Assembly (NCBI RefSeq): GCF_030867095.1
Contig: NC_081835.1
Location: 47,413,892 to 47,477,891 of the forward strand
Direction: 5' to 3'
DNA: 64,000 nucleotides
Source of the DNA: Alligator mississippiensis
Lineage: Eukaryota > Chordata > Crocodylia > Alligatoridae
Positions within the stretch are counted from its first letter, which is position 1; each line of letters begins with the position of its first letter. Positions 26,331 to 38,415 of this stretch are shown in pieces. The notes beneath the pieces are model-generated. The model searched no databases, was not told where the DNA came from, and worked only from the letters and a program-made list of their open reading frames with translations. Position numbers and translations under genes: made by a program.

Positions 26331-27679
26331 TAATCAAGGGGGACAGGGACTTCCAACTCTGGCTCAGCCCTGTGCTTCTCTTCTGGCATGTTCCTGAAAG
26401 GCAGCACAGGGTGTAGGCCTGCCATGACAGTCCTGTTCCCCTCTATACCTGACAGAGGGACTCTATTCATAGACAGAATTGAAGACCTGAAGCTGGAGGT
26501 GTTCTGTGCCTTCTAATCATGTTGCTGGCATTAACCTTCACTGGAAAACCTGTGTATCCTGATGAATGTCCAACCCCTCTGAATCTCTGTAAGGACAAAT
26601 GGCCAATGACATCACTGCTTACAGTATGGACAAGGAAGTATAGTTGTCTGCAAGGTTAGATCAGCCACATGGCAGAGCTCCATCTGTCTGAAACCAGTTT
26701 GACGCATAAGTGGCCTATTAAATCAGGGCTGAATATTCGAAAGAACTTGGCTCCCAATTTAGCACTGTAATAAACATCTAGATTTTTGAGAGGATTGAAC
26801 ATACTGGGTCAGGTTGGTTGCTGAACTCTGCAGCTTCTTTCAAAATCTGGCCCCAGACGTGGGCTCTGACTCCTTGAAAATCCAGCTTCTAGTTAGTCTG
26901 TCCACATATTGTCCTAACATATGTGGCAAAATAGGACCCACATATAACTTTGTGACAAAGCTGAAGTAGCCACTCCTCTGTACTGGTCCCAGAGGCACAG
27001 GGAATCCAGTCTCTGAGAAAGCTGTAGCCCCAGAAGCTTTGCCCTTTAATTGGTTCAGCAGTATGGGTCAGAAGAGTTGAATTTGCAGATTTCTTGCCTT
27101 TTGTTCCATGGAACTAGCAGAGTTAATCAGAGTGACAGCAACATCTGACTTTACACAGCGAAAAGGTCGATACCTCAAGCTGGAGGCTGGATTGTTTTTT
27201 TGACCAGTTTGGAAATAATACTTGGAATGCTCAGAGCCTACACACTGACAGCACAGAGTGCTGCCCCATGAAATACCAGCCAAGGGGAAAAAAATGTCAC
27301 CACCTAAGGTAGCAGAGAAGGTCACTGGAAGGAGGGGAAGGTGCATGTTCAGGTTGTTTTTGCACCAATGCATCTGAATCATAGTTCACATGATTCTTTG
27401 CACAGTGCAGTGAAAATACATTTGGCTGTGGCATTTACGTCACATATCCAAGATCAAAGGTTAAACTGAACTGATGTGCTTTTGGCCATCTCTGCTGCAT
27501 TTGCAATGCCTTGGATTCAGGGCCCTTTGTACTGATCTAAAGCACCTTGTTCACATAATGAGCCTGAGCTTTAAAATGGCAAGCTAAAGATCAGAACTAA
27601 GAGTCAGATGTCGTCCATGGAAGTGGGAGACTTAATTCCCACAGACGTTTTGGAAAACCCCAGTCTTATCTGTCTTGCT

Positions 27680-28168
27680 TTTATTTTGATGTCATTTTAT
27701 AATCATGTGACTTCACTCATGGGAAGCACATGCAGACTAAATGTAAATGCTCCTCAGGTTAGTTCTGGACCAGTCTGAATGGATACAAGAGCAAAAAACA
27801 GTCTACGCTGGCCAAGTGCTGTCCTTGCCAGTCAGCAGCCCTGCTTTCCTGAATTCTTTGAAACCAGAGTCAAAATGTACCCTTCAGTGGTACTTGGGCA
27901 GAAAGGTTAACCCAGCCAAGATATCCATAACACTGGTGCCGTGCTTCCCTTTCTCTGATCCTAATTAAAACAGATCCAGTGGTCCTGCTGCTCATGCCAT
28001 GGTTACCCACTCCTGTGCCTAATTAATGTAACCTTTATGTCCAGGATATCTGCAGCCTTGACAGCTACCCCTAATTTAAGCAGCCGGGATTTGTCTGTAA
28101 TGTTAGTGCCCTCTGTTTACCCTTGCCTCTCATTAAAAGCATCTGAATATCTGGTGGTGTTATTCTCA
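27680..28168 (-). promoter_or_regulatory. GLYCTK: Probable GLYCTK 3' UTR and polyadenylation signal
   Basis: The first minus-strand AATAAA after the stop codon is at 27685-27680, about 490 nt downstream. The interval is mostly the tandem array derived from the coding end. No cDNA is available here, so the poly(A) site is a prediction only. Confidence 0.4.
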
Positions 28169-28240
28169 TTATCTGTCTCTGGCCCTAATTAAAACAGCCT
28201 GTATGTCCATGACATTAGTGCCTGTTAAACCTGTCATCAG
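27905..28240 (-). repeat. Approximately 56-bp tandem array, one copy coding (GLYCTK C-terminus)
   Basis: On the plus strand, units carrying CCTAATTAAAACAGCC and ATGTCCATGACATTAGTGCC-like words recur with CCTAATT landmarks at about 27960, 28018, 28070, 28126 and 28184; an earlier sixth unit near 27905 keeps only the second half (CAGCCAAGATATCCATAACACTGGTGCC-like). Spacing is 52-58 bp. The unit at 28184-28237 is the coding strand complement of the last GLYCTK codons; the stop codon falls inside the next unit. Copies have diverged strongly, so the array is old. Confidence 0.75.
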
Positions 28241-29071
28241 CAGGTGACATCCATTTTGGAATTTACTGAAGAATGTGTACGAGTCATTATTGCTTAGAAA
28301 TGCCTCCACCTCGAGACCTTCCTGTCCAGCCCTGTCTACCAGCTCCAGGCTGGAGAAGGCACCAGCAGCCTCTGTTGGCCCATCCTGCCCATCAGTTCCC
28401 CCACTGAGGAACATGACCTCCCATCCATCAAGGATGCCTCCAGCCCTGGTGGACTTAGCTTTGTGCAGCTCCAACCCCACCCGCAGAGCCAGCTCCTGGT
28501 TCCTCCCACCCTGCCCACTTCCTTGCACCTGGACCGTTGTCTCTCCACCAGCCAGGAGGCAAACTGGCCTTTCAGGTCCAAATCCCTGCAAAGTCCTTAG
28601 AAACTCCATAAGATTCAGATTGGGGATGTCTAGCTCTGCCGTCAGTTGTAGGAGATCATTTCTCACCTTGTCAATTAAAGAATCTACTCCAGGTCCAGCC
28701 ATACTCAAGCAGACAAACTGAATCAGCAGACCATAGAGTTTGGCCACTCTGTTGACTTCCCCACAGACAGCTGCACTCAGAATCAGAGTCAGGTAGCCCA
28801 GAGCCTCTGCTTGGTGTTTGGCTTCTTCTAAAGCCAAACTGTTTGAACCAATGATGACATTATAGACATGGGAATAGTCTTTAGAACGAACAGAATCTGA
28901 ACTTGAGCTGTGCAGCACTGTCTCCACAGATTTGGGCAAGCTGCTCAGCAGATTGTATTTTGCCAGGATTTCAAAGCAGTCTTGGGTGCTGTGGGAACTG
29001 GCAACAGTGGGACCACTTGCTATAAAGTCTACTGGGTCACCAATGACATCAGAGAGGATGAGGCTCAGCAC
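28169..29071 (-). CDS. GLYCTK: GLYCTK coding exon 4 (terminal, MOFRL domain)
   Basis: Acceptor tgcttctag|GTGCTG; 903 nt including the TAA stop. Encodes residues 241-540, the rest of the N-terminal domain and the whole MOFRL domain. The last codons (GTNVMDIQAVL...) are one copy of a decayed tandem array that continues into the 3' UTR (see 27905-28240). Confidence 0.96.
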   Translation of the reverse strand: MLSLILSDVIGDPVDFIASGPTVASSHSTQDCFEILAKYNLLSSLPKSVETVLHSSSSDSVRSKDYSHVYNVIIGSNSLALEEAKHQAEALGYLTLILSAAVCGEVNRVAKLYGLLIQFVCLSMAGPGVDSLIDKVRNDLLQLTAELDIPNLNLMEFLRTLQGFGPERPVCLLAGGETTVQVQGSGQGGRNQELALRVGLELHKAKSTRAGGILDGWEVMFLSGGTDGQDGPTEAAGAFSSLELVDRAGQEGLEVEAFLSNNDSYTFFSKFQNGCHLLMTGLTGTNVMDIQAVLIRARDR

Positions 29072-32000
29072 CTAGAAGCAGAGAAGACTGCCAATCAACA
29101 CAGTGCCTGCAATGAAGACTCATTAACATAAAAAAAAAATTACTCTTCTACAAACTTACAATGAAATCATTTAATAAAAAACAATTTCAGACAGTGCTTT
29201 TACCCCATTCATGGCACCATTATGCTAGGGACCCAGACAGTGAAGCTGGCTAGAAATAAACTGACCAGCTGTTTATTCCCTAACCCAAAAGGCAGAGGGT
29301 TCAGAATGCCCATAGTAGGGAAAACCCTTTCAAATTTGTCTTGCAGATCTGAATTTCTTTTTAAATGCTAGAGTTGTTTGTTTTATTTTGGTAACTACAG
29401 ACCACAAGGTTCAGTCCTTACCTCTTGGATACATCTTTGGAAAGTGCACATAAGTAGCATGATGATCAAAGAGGTGGAATTCTTTTTGTCTCCACTGGGA
29501 GCTGAAATTGCCCAGCATTTCCAAACCTCAAGACACTTCTGCTGCAGTCTTTGTGGCCCTGTCTCTTAACCTAATTTAAAAGAAGCTCAGAGCCAAAGCT
29601 CTAGACAAAAAGGACACCTCCCATACCTACCTGTGCAGGATAGGCAGCCTGAGCCAGCCCTCCACCCTTCAGCAAGGACAGGGCCTTCCGGATGGTGTTG
29701 AGTTCTTGGATGGTAGCTCCTCTGGAAGCCAGCAGCTTGGTGACCTTCTCTTTCTCTTCAAGGAGCACAGGAGGCTTGGGGGCAGGCAACAAGGCTGATC
29801 CACCTCCTACAGTGCAGAATCTACAGTTAGTGAATGTGTGTGTACAGCAGAGGGGCTGGGACCTCAGTGGGGGAATCCCATAGCATCTGTTTGCTTCTTT
29901 CTCTTCCTTTAACGTTTGGTTAAGAAAATTTAGTGCTGGGGAAGAATTAGCTAAACTGCCTTGTAAGCTGAGGTCTTCTATCTGTCCCCAGACCAGAGCT
30001 GGATTTCCACACCTAAAAATCTATACACAGGCACAATTCTCCACTCACATTGCAGTAGCATTTTACATCAACCTTGGCATGATTACCAAGCAAGGCGCAA
30101 GGCAGGGGAAGACTCAGCCCAATGGCTACTGATTCCTCTACACATCACTACTAACACGCCTCAAATCTGACCTTCAGAGACTACTGGGATGGGAGAGCAG
30201 AGACAGCCAACTCCATGGTTCACTCAGCAACAAGCTCTAGGTTTTAATGATCTCCTTTGTACTGAGTAGCATTTACAGAAATACAGCAATGTCTATGAAT
30301 AAACATGAAACTGTACTACTCTGAAAGGATTCTTGAGAGATGGGTCCACTGGGAGGGCAAAATAATGCAGAGATTAAAAAAAAGGCTGGATACCCCAAGG
30401 ATTGTCATGTTAGGGTGCGATCAATGGGAGTTACATGAACACAAACGACGTGATCAGACATTTGAAAAGCAAAGAAAGAAAGAAACACAGCACAGAGGGA
30501 GAGATATAGAAGAGATAAGAGAGGGTGATCATGTTCAGAAGCATCACTGGAAAATTACTGTAAAAGGGCAAATGTTGTTCTGAGGTTTGGGACAAACTAA
30601 GAGCATTTTGCCCCCCTGCCAGATCAGCCAGTCCCTCAGTGACCCCCATTATTAATTTGCAGACTTGGATACCAAGTCAAATCCGCACCTTGATACCAAC
30701 ACCTGCAGTCAGGGCTGACCAAAGCATTGCTTCCCCCACTTGTGTCCCCAGTTTTAGGCACGGGACACCAACCATTCAAAGGAAACAAAACATCTCCCAT
30801 GACTGTGACAGTGGACAGGCCCAGGGGTCTGTCCTTTAAAACAGAAACAAGGAAATGAGCATCACTGATTACATTGATTTCATAGGGTCAAACTGCAGCA
30901 GCTCAGAGCAGACTCTGCTTGGAGCTGGGGATTGAGTTAGCTTGTTTTAAAACAGTGGTTTTTGACTGCCTGGCACCACTGCCTGGTGAAACTATGTCCT
31001 TCTGCTCGAAATTGCTGGAGGAACAAGAGCAAAGTCTGTGGGAACAGTGTGATAAACAGTAACACAGCTGCCTGGCCCAAATTTTGGGACTCCTGACACT
31101 GGTGAATACAATAGCACCTTGCCTCTCAAAGAGCAGCCCAAGCTCTAGACACTCAGTGCCAAGGGGATGCAGCCACCTTGGGAATGGGAGTGACAGGTGA
31201 GGTGGGAGATTGGAGACCCAGGAATCATTAGCAGGCTCCTCTGAGAGGCCTGGTAAGCAGAGAGATGAGTCAGCCTCAGAGCCTAAGTTACTGCTGTCTC
31301 TCTGCTGCCAGCATGCCAGGTACTGAAGTGTGAATTGTGAGCTGCCACCAATGTGGGAGTCACACTGGGAATGGCTCTGACCCACTTTCCACCTCTCCTC
31401 TGTTTCCTCTGCAACAGGCAGCTTGACCTAGTTTGCCAGTTGTGAGTCTGGATTTTCTTCCTGCACATATAAGGAGAGAAGTCTGAGAGGAGGCAGAGGA
31501 AGGAGAGATGGGGCAGAATGGGGCAGCAGCTCCAGGGACCCAGGCAAAGAACCTCGTCCCTGCTCCTGGGATGTTACCTGAGATCAGCACAAGGAGGAGG
31601 TCATCAGCTGTCAGACCCTCTGCCAGCTCACAAATGGCCCTGGCTGCCCTCAAAGCCTCTCTGTCAGGGAGGTTGTGCTTAGCTCCTTCTATGACCTGGA
31701 TCCTGCTGTGTGGCTTTAGCAGCATTTCCCTGCAAGAGGCAGAGAGGGTGTCAGGCCACTGACATTTACAGTTTCTCCAAACAGTTGGGCACTGCCACTC
31801 CCAGCAGAGGGAAAGGGGGGCTGGGGAACAGGAAGGGACACATTTATGACTGAGGCTATGTGTACAGGAGACACACTGCTCTATGGAATGATCATTGGTG
31901 ATAGCCCCTGAAGGGGATGCAGACCTGCCAGGGCTGGACTACAAGCCTAGTGGCCATGATGCAAGATCAAGGCTGGGGGTTAAAACTGGGACAGGTTGGT

Positions 32001-32535
32001 GAAGAACCAAGAGGGATTCAGCAACGACCCCGGGGGGAAACATGATAAGGCAGATGCTCCTGCAGGGCATGGATTTTCATGCATGTCTGTCCTCCATCAC
32101 TTTGCCCCCATCCCACCAAACAGGCAGGTACTGGTCCTCTTACTGCATTCCTGCCTGCTGCAGACACGCCTGGATGCCCAGAGGGACGCTGACAACCCCT
32201 CGGAGAAGGTGGTCTCCCAAGATCTCTTCTGCTGCGGCAGCCATCCCCAGCACGGCTTTGCCGAAGCCCACAAGATACAGATTCCTCTGCGCTGCGAAAG
32301 CTCGGCCCCTCACGACGAGTTGGGGGCCTCCATCAGTTCTGAGCTCCAAGGCCCTCCTGAGCATCCGGGCTGGCAGGACGACATCCACAGCACTGCGGAA
32401 GAGGTATTGCCCGTGCTCCCTGAGGGACATACTGTGTGGCAGTAGCTCACTGGTTAGGCGAGATGCTGAGGCCCAGCAGGCTGGGGTCAGACAGGCTCTA
32501 CTGATCCCATGCAGGGCTGTGAGAGCCGAGGGCAT
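28169..32535 (-). CDS. GLYCTK: D-glycerate 2-kinase (glycerate kinase class II), four coding exons
   Basis: Phosphorylates D-glycerate to 2-phosphoglycerate in serine and fructose breakdown; in humans its loss causes D-glyceric aciduria. Four minus-strand exons (32535-32144, 31729-31578, 29806-29631, 29071-28169) join with GT/AG borders and unbroken phase to 1,623 nt, 540 residues; human GLYCTK is about 523. An N-terminal kinase-like domain carries LVGFGKAVLGMAAAAEE (about residues 88-104), and exon 2/3 rebuilds the glycine-rich LISGGGSALLPAP loop. The C-terminal MOFRL domain has LLAGGETTVQVQGSGQGGRNQELALR and GGTDGQDGPTEAAGA (about 464-478). The first Met was chosen because the N-terminus is basic/hydrophobic like the human mitochondrial-type leader; Met36 aligns with a second human Met and could start a cytosolic form. 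An acceptor just upstream (exon edge 32568) implies a non-coding first exon, probably in the CpG island at 39.8 kb. Splice sites were read by eye. Confidence 0.96.
29631..29806 (-). CDS. GLYCTK: GLYCTK coding exon 3
   Basis: 176 nt, acceptor ctgtag|GAGGTGG and donor GCACAG|gtaggt. Encodes GGSALLPAPKPPV through GGGLAQAAYPAQ, with the conserved ATIQELNTIRKALS segment. Confidence 0.95.
29807..31577 (-). other. GLYCTK intron 2
   Basis: The largest intron between coding exons, 1.8 kb. I see no repeat family I can name and no open frame with conserved content. The other two introns (29072-29630 and 31730-32143) are short and also unremarkable. Confidence 0.8.
31578..31729 (-). CDS. GLYCTK: GLYCTK coding exon 2
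   Basis: 152 nt, acceptor cctcttgcag|GGAAATG and donor CTCAG|gtaaca. Encodes EMLLKPHSR through GLTADDLLLVLISG, closely matching the human protein. Phase joins exon 1 to give Gln131 and exon 3 to give the Gly-rich loop. Confidence 0.95.
32144..32535 (-). CDS. GLYCTK: GLYCTK coding exon 1
   Basis: Residues 1-130 plus two bases of codon 131. The donor reads ATGCA|gtaagagg. 33 nt of 5' UTR lie in the same exon before a good acceptor (ttcattccag) with exon edge at 32568. Several CpGs in the coding part suggest a once-methylation-poor 5' exon. Confidence 0.93.
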
Positions 32536-32568
32536 GTCTTAGGAGATAGCTGGCCAGCTGTTTCCCAC

Positions 32569-34979
32569 CTGGAATGAAGGGAAGGAAGAGTCATGACTCA
32601 GCCAGCAAGAGACATGTGGGTTTTGGCTTTGAAACTGGGGACCCAGGGGGCTAGGAACCCAATGAAGTGGTCAGTCTGACATCCTCATCCAGGCTAAATG
32701 CCCATGAAGGCCTAAGTAAGGACTGAGGCAATCATGGAGCTGTGGATTTAGTTTTGCAACGGATCCCCTTCTCTTCTCCTTAGCCTCAGCCTCCTTAGCA
32801 TCATACCAATGATATATTTGGACTGCTCCTGTTTGGGGAGTTCACATGCAGTTGCCTCTTACAGCTTCCATCACCCTGTTTCTATTCCCTACAACTCCAC
32901 AAAGCCACTGTGAGGACCAATCCTCCACTGTTTCATTTTGTCACCACCATACATCTGTTATTGGCTGCTTCTCACTTGGACTCTTGCTAACCATTTCTTC
33001 AGGATAACTTTCCAAAATGAGGGGGCTCTTTGCCATCCCCAAGGAGTCAGACTTATTCTGAGAAGGGCTCCCACCATTTGTGGCACTTGACCAGAGAAAA
33101 AAAAGCTCCTCATTGTAGTACCCGAAAGCTGAGTTCATATTATTCGCTGTTAATTGCTGCATGCCCCTGCTGTCTCTAATATAGCCACTGACAGAACAGG
33201 CTTGTGTACCTCTGTGGCTGTCTGAACCCCTGCTGATGGTTATGGCAGATGCTGCCAGAGATGAGCTCTCCAAGATAAGAAGCAAATAAAATGAGGGCAA
33301 AAAAAAACGTCCTTATTTCTGTTTTATTCCCTTGTTTACTGTTCTTTAAATAGAAATTCAAAACCCTGACAAGCCTGTAGGCTTAAAAAGCCAAAAATGC
33401 TCTCCTTTTTCAGGCAAACTCCTAGTCACCTCAGGGTGAGGAGTGTAGAATTTGGCTTACTCTCAAAGACAAAAGCAGCAGTAAGTGTGGAAAGAAGAAT
33501 CTGCTTCAGTAGCTCATATCCTGAGTGGGAGCCCAGTGCCAGTCCACAGATGTCTGTTCCCTACCCTCCAGACACCTGCTGCATTCTGCATTTTCCCCAT
33601 TAACTTGCTATCGGGTTTCATTGTGCCATGGACTCCAGCGATCTCAATCTATCTCCGCAATCAGGTGTTTTGTTCTAAAACTAAATCATTTTATAGCAGG
33701 ATCACAGTGCATGCAGCTAATTAAGCTGTTCTTTTCTCTGATCACCTTTAAATTGCCAGCCGTTTTCTGTTTGCAGGGGCAACTGCAATGTTTGCAAGGC
33801 AGAATTACTGCAGCATAAGCTACATGCGCTCTACTCTTACTTCCATTTGATTCAGCTTAAAATGATGCAGCTTTTTGTATGGAAAGCACAAGAGGGGCGC
33901 TGCCTGACGCCACAGACGGAAGAAGCTAAAGGACCCTGTTTGATGTGTTAGCTGTTACATGACTCCCAACACCACATTAGTGTTTGCACTTTCCCACAGC
34001 CATTATGATCAATGCCACACCACCCTCAATAGGCCACGCAGTGACATTATCCTATTTTGCAAGATGGACACAGAGACAATACAGGCCAGATTCTATTCCA
34101 CCTGTCAGATCCCCAAGTTGACTTAGGCACCTAAGTGTCACCCTATGCCATCCTTCTCAAGACCCTGAAAAACTGTTAATGCAAAAAGCGAGTGGGTCCT
34201 ACTCCTCCTTGCTGCTTTTTGTGACCTGGTCTCAAGGCTAAGAGGACAGTGTGCTACAAAAGAAGATGGGTGCACTGACTGCTTTTCAGGGACCTGAGTG
34301 AGGTGAAGCAGGATGGTTCTTGGGTGCCTACACCAACTTCAGCACCTAGTAGGTGGAGCTGGATCTAACCCTAATGACTTGCAAGAAGTCATCCATGGAG
34401 CCTGCAGCAGAGCAGGGAAGTGCTGAGTGAGAGTCCAGTGCATTCTCCACACCATTTTCTCTCTCTCCTAAGAAATAACAGCTATCTGCACAAGACTGTA
34501 CAGAATAGGACCTGCCCTTCCAAAAATGCATCACCCAAATACATCTGAAGACAGATTCTCATACAGGAACTGCCCCACACCTCTCATTCCAGGAAATAGT
34601 TTCTCTCATGTTAGAAAAAAAAAGAGGACATTTTCATCCAGCTTTGTCAGAGGGGAGCATCTGGGGGGCTGGAGAGAAAATTCACAGGAGGGCTCATCAC
34701 ATAAAACAGTAAACTATTGCCACATTTTATATCTGCAGTGGGAAACCCTCAAGAGCATAAACAAACTCCTCAGTCTCAAGTGTGCCCTGTCCTGGACTCC
34801 AGTCAGCAAATGTCCTGTCTCTGCCTCTCCTAAGAACATTTCTTACTTTTGGAGGGGGTCTATAATTTGGGAAGGCTCATGTGCTTGCCCCCCACCCCAA
34901 GGGGCTCCAAGCCACTCATACACCATGCCCCACAGATAACCAATTACCTTTCAGTTGTCTGTTCCTCCAGTAAATGCAC

Positions 34980-35015
<36 letters not shown>

Positions 35016-35949
35016 TGTCAAGGGCTGCTGCTCTTCTGGAAGAGCTTACAAGTCCAGAGGTCCCTGTACTCAAACACTCCCACAAGATGTTAATAATTAA
35101 AAGCCAAGCCTTCCTATTGCTCTGCTAAGCCCAAATCACTGCCCCACCTCTCCATTCCATGGCAGAGCTCAAACAGATCAGAAACCCGCAATAATACCAA
35201 AGCTAAAAAGCCCACTGGCAAAAGACATGCAGATCAAGTCTTGGGCTGGGTCACATACTTGCAACAGAATTTACCCCTGCCTGGAATATCTGTATTTTAC
35301 AATGAAACAGGGCACCTGCCGTGGGATAGGGGCTCACAGGAGCTACCCTGCCTGATTCATCAATCAGGCAGAGACTAAGAGGGAGTTCATCTTCTTCTTC
35401 CTGTCCTTTTGTTGGACCCTGTGCTCAGCTACACTTGATGGTAGGACTTGTTCAGAAGCAGCAGTGTTAGCTGCAGTGAGGGCCCCTTTCCGTTAACAAG
35501 ATGGTAAAAGTGCTTATGAAGAACCTAATCTTCAGCCCCTAGTGTAGAAAGAGCACATAAACAGCTCATCCCTGCTGGCTGAATCCAGCGGTCAATCTAT
35601 CTTTCCAAGCCCAATAAACTCCCTCTGCATAGCTGAGCAAGCTGATGGGGGAATGTAGTACAACCAGCCTTGCTGCTGTGAATCCTGCACTGAGCAGTAC
35701 TCCCCCTGACCAGAGCTATTCATTTCCACCTCTGAGCATAATATACCAGGCACCGGTGCTTTTAAAAGCTATCCCCACATGCTCAAATTTAAATGACAAA
35801 TTCCATTTTAATGTACCTGAACACTTGCTAACGCTTGCCCCATGTGGTAATTAACTACTATAACAGTGATGTAATGTCTGAACTGCAACTGTACTTAAAC
35901 AATAAGGGTCTGATCTAGAGGCAATTCCAGCCACGAGGAGTCTTTCAAT
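32569..35949. other. Probable GLYCTK 5' intron, proximal part
   Basis: No gene seen. 33600-33860 and 35640-35860 are repeat-free with many ATTA/TTTAAAT words and may be conserved non-coding DNA. The (TG)n at 34.98 kb lies here. Confidence 0.45.
34980..35014. repeat. (TG)n microsatellite
   Basis: About 17 uninterrupted TG units. Confidence 0.95.
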
Positions 35950-37375
35950 TGCCTTCTGTGATGAAATGACTGGTTCTGTGGATGCAGAGAAAATGGTGGT
36001 TGTGATATACCTTGATTTTAGCAAGGCTTTTGATACATTCTCCCAGGTAAGCTAAGGAAGTACAGGCTGGATGGGATGAATGGATGTAAGGTGGATAAAA
36101 AAATGGCTGGAGCATGGGGTTCAGAGGGTAGTAATCAATGGCTCGATGTCTAGTTGGCAGCTGGTATCAAGTGTACTGCCTCAGGGGTCAGTCCTAGGGC
36201 CAGTTTTTTTCAATGTCTTCATCAATGACTTGGAAGATGGCAAAGTGCACCCTCAGCAAGTTTGCAGATGACACCAAGCTGGGGGGAGTAGTAGATATGC
36301 TGGAGGGTAGGCTAGGATTCGGAGTGACCAAGACAAATTGGAGGACTGGGCCAAAGGGAATCTCATGAGATTGAACAAGGACAAGTGCAAAGTCCTGTAC
36401 TCAGGATGGAACAACCCCATGCACTGGTCCAGGCTGGGTGCTGACTGGCTGGGAGCAGCTCTGCAGAAAAGGACTTAGGGGTCACAGTGGACAAGTAGCT
36501 GAATATGAACCAACAGTGTTGCCCTTGTTGCCAAGAAGGCTAACGGCATTCATAGGTGTGCTGCCAACAGATCAAGGGAAGTGATTATTCCCCTCTATCC
36601 AGCACTGGTGAGGCATCTAGAGTACTGTATTCAGTCTTGGGCAGAGCCGACCCAAGCAGGGTGCAGGCCTGGGACAAATCAGCCCATACAGGGCCCTGCT
36701 CCCACTCCAATCCCACGCACCCCAGAGCTGAAGAAGCTGCCACCGCCATCAGCAGTGGCAGTCTTGCGGGTAGCAAGCGGCTGGATGTGAAGCCCGTGGC
36801 GGTGGCGCAGTCGCCGCAGCTGCTCCACCCAGCTCCACAGGGCCCCTCAAAGAGCAGGGCCCAGGGCAGTCACCCTGATTCACTCCCCAGTAGGGACAGC
36901 CCTGGTTTTGAGTCCCCTCACTACAGAAAGGACGTGGATAAATTGGAGAGGGTCCAGTGGAAGGCAACAAAAATAGTGAGGGGGCTGGGGGACATGACTT
37001 ATGAGGAAAGACTGAGGGAACTGGGCTTATTTAGTCTACAGGAGAAGAGACTGAGAGGGGACTTAATAGCAGCCTTCAATTACCTGAATGGGGGTTCAAA
37101 AGAGGGTGGAGCTGGACTGTTCTCAGTGGTGGCAGGTGACAGAGCAATGAGCAAGTCTGAAGTTGCAGCAAGGGAAGTTTAGGTTAGATATCTGAAAAAA
37201 TGTTCTCACTAGGAGGGCAGTAAAGCACTGGAAGAGGTAACCCAGAGAAGTAGTGGAAGCTCCATCCTTGGAGGTTTTCAAAACTCAGCTAGACAAAGCT
37301 GAGCAGGGGGGTGGATTAGATGACCTTCTGAGGTACCTTCCAACCCTAACTTTCTATGATTCAATGAACTTTGGA
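35950..37375 (+). mobile_element. CR1 LINE fragment, diverged subfamily
   Basis: RT motifs in order: a DFSKAFDT-like stretch near 36015, [17 protein letters not shown] at 36185-36235, a FADDTKLGG-like stretch near 36265, then LERVQWKATKIVRGL and RLRGDLIAAFNYL (36950-37090). The 3' end is a TTCTATGATTCAATGAA-type tail near 37375. It is decayed by multiple frame breaks, and a 263-bp hAT-like element interrupts it (36642-36904). Confidence 0.9.
36642..36904. mobile_element. Short GC-rich hAT-like element inside CR1
   Basis: It interrupts the CR1 stretch that normally reads 'cagttttgggccccccactac'. The ends CAGAGCCGACCC / GGGACAGCCCTG are loosely inverted, and the 8-bp flanks GTCTTGGG / GTTTTGAG match at 6 of 8 positions, as expected for an aged hAT insertion. 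Confidence 0.5.
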
Positions 37376-37854
37376 TTAATTGTATAGACTCTGGGTCAGA
37401 TATTGATCTCAGTTATGATGGTGTGAATTCAGATTAACTCCAATGAAGCCAAAAGAGTTTCTCCAGGTTTATGCCAAGCAACTGGGGACATAATTTAGCC
37501 TCTACACAACAGCTTCAGTTGCCTTGCTGCATAACTCTGTCACATCTTTAAAGATGAGCTGTGCGCTGAGGATAACAAGACCTTTGCATCAAGAACTGTT
37601 TACGGACACAAGGTGAATGTCTGAGCACTGCTCTACAGCGCAGCTAGGTGATGCAGCCTGTGTTTCTATTCTGCCACATCAGATACTATGAACTGCTGTT
37701 ATATTTACTTGTGCCCCAGTGCCTATCATAAGTACCAGTTGTATGCATTCTAATCAACCAATCTGCTGAGCTTTTGGGCTCCTCCTATTCACTGGAGCAG
37801 TTTGTTTCTGCACTGACTGCATACACTTTCCTCCTTCCTCTGTACAGCTTAGTA

Positions 37855-38098
37855 CAATGACACTCAACCAAGATGCTGCACCACCTGGGGCACCATCCTT
37901 TCAAGGGTGCTGCAGGGCCCTATGTAATGTTAGCACTGTTGTGGGCTTTCCAAGTTCTTTAGGTGCTCTATTATTTTGCCTTAATCAAAAAAACGAGGAG
38001 AAACTAGAAACTGGCATTTTCTGAGGAGTGCCCTGAATCCAATGAGGGGTGCTTTGGGTCTAATAAGAGGTGAATCTAGAAAGGTTGAGAACTACTCT
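37855..38098. mobile_element. hAT-like MITE
   Basis: Ends CAATGACACTCAACC / GGTTGAGAACTACTCT; the body shares 'gacattttctga'-like and 'gggtgc' words with the copy at 20.3 kb. Degraded. Confidence 0.55.
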
Positions 38099-38109
38099 TT
38101 TAGCACAAT

Positions 38110-38415
38110 TAGGGACCTACCTAAATCATGGTTTTGCAGATTTCATGAGAACAGCATTGTCTGTGATCGCTGGAAAATAGGGCATTGGCTGTGATTTCCT
38201 GCAAAATAAATCCACCCCAAAAAAAAAAGGTAGTGGCATAGATTGAGTGAAGATGCACTCTGCCAATTAATAACTAGGGGTGAGGCCACCAGGGCCCCAT
38301 AATCAATCAGCAGCAAGGCGCGAGGCCATTGTGAAATGCCTGTGAAATCAGCTCTGGGCACCATGAGCAGGCTGTGAAAAACCTGTTGTTTCACCATGAC
38401 TTATGTAGGACCCTA
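38110..38415. mobile_element. hAT MITE of a different family
   Basis: Termini TAGGGACCTACCTAAATCAT / ATGACTTATGTAGGACCCTA are inverted at most positions. Flanks AGCACAAT / AGCATAAC match 6 of 8. The right end was carried along in the copy at 43.3 kb. Confidence 0.7.

Noticed and set aside
28275-28721. 148-residue plus-strand frame
   Set aside because: Antisense shadow of GLYCTK exon 4.
31996-32542. Long plus-strand frames
   Set aside because: Antisense shadows of GLYCTK exon 1.
36556-37182. 208-residue plus-strand frame
   Set aside because: Spans CR1 remnants and an inserted hAT-like block; an accidental frame.
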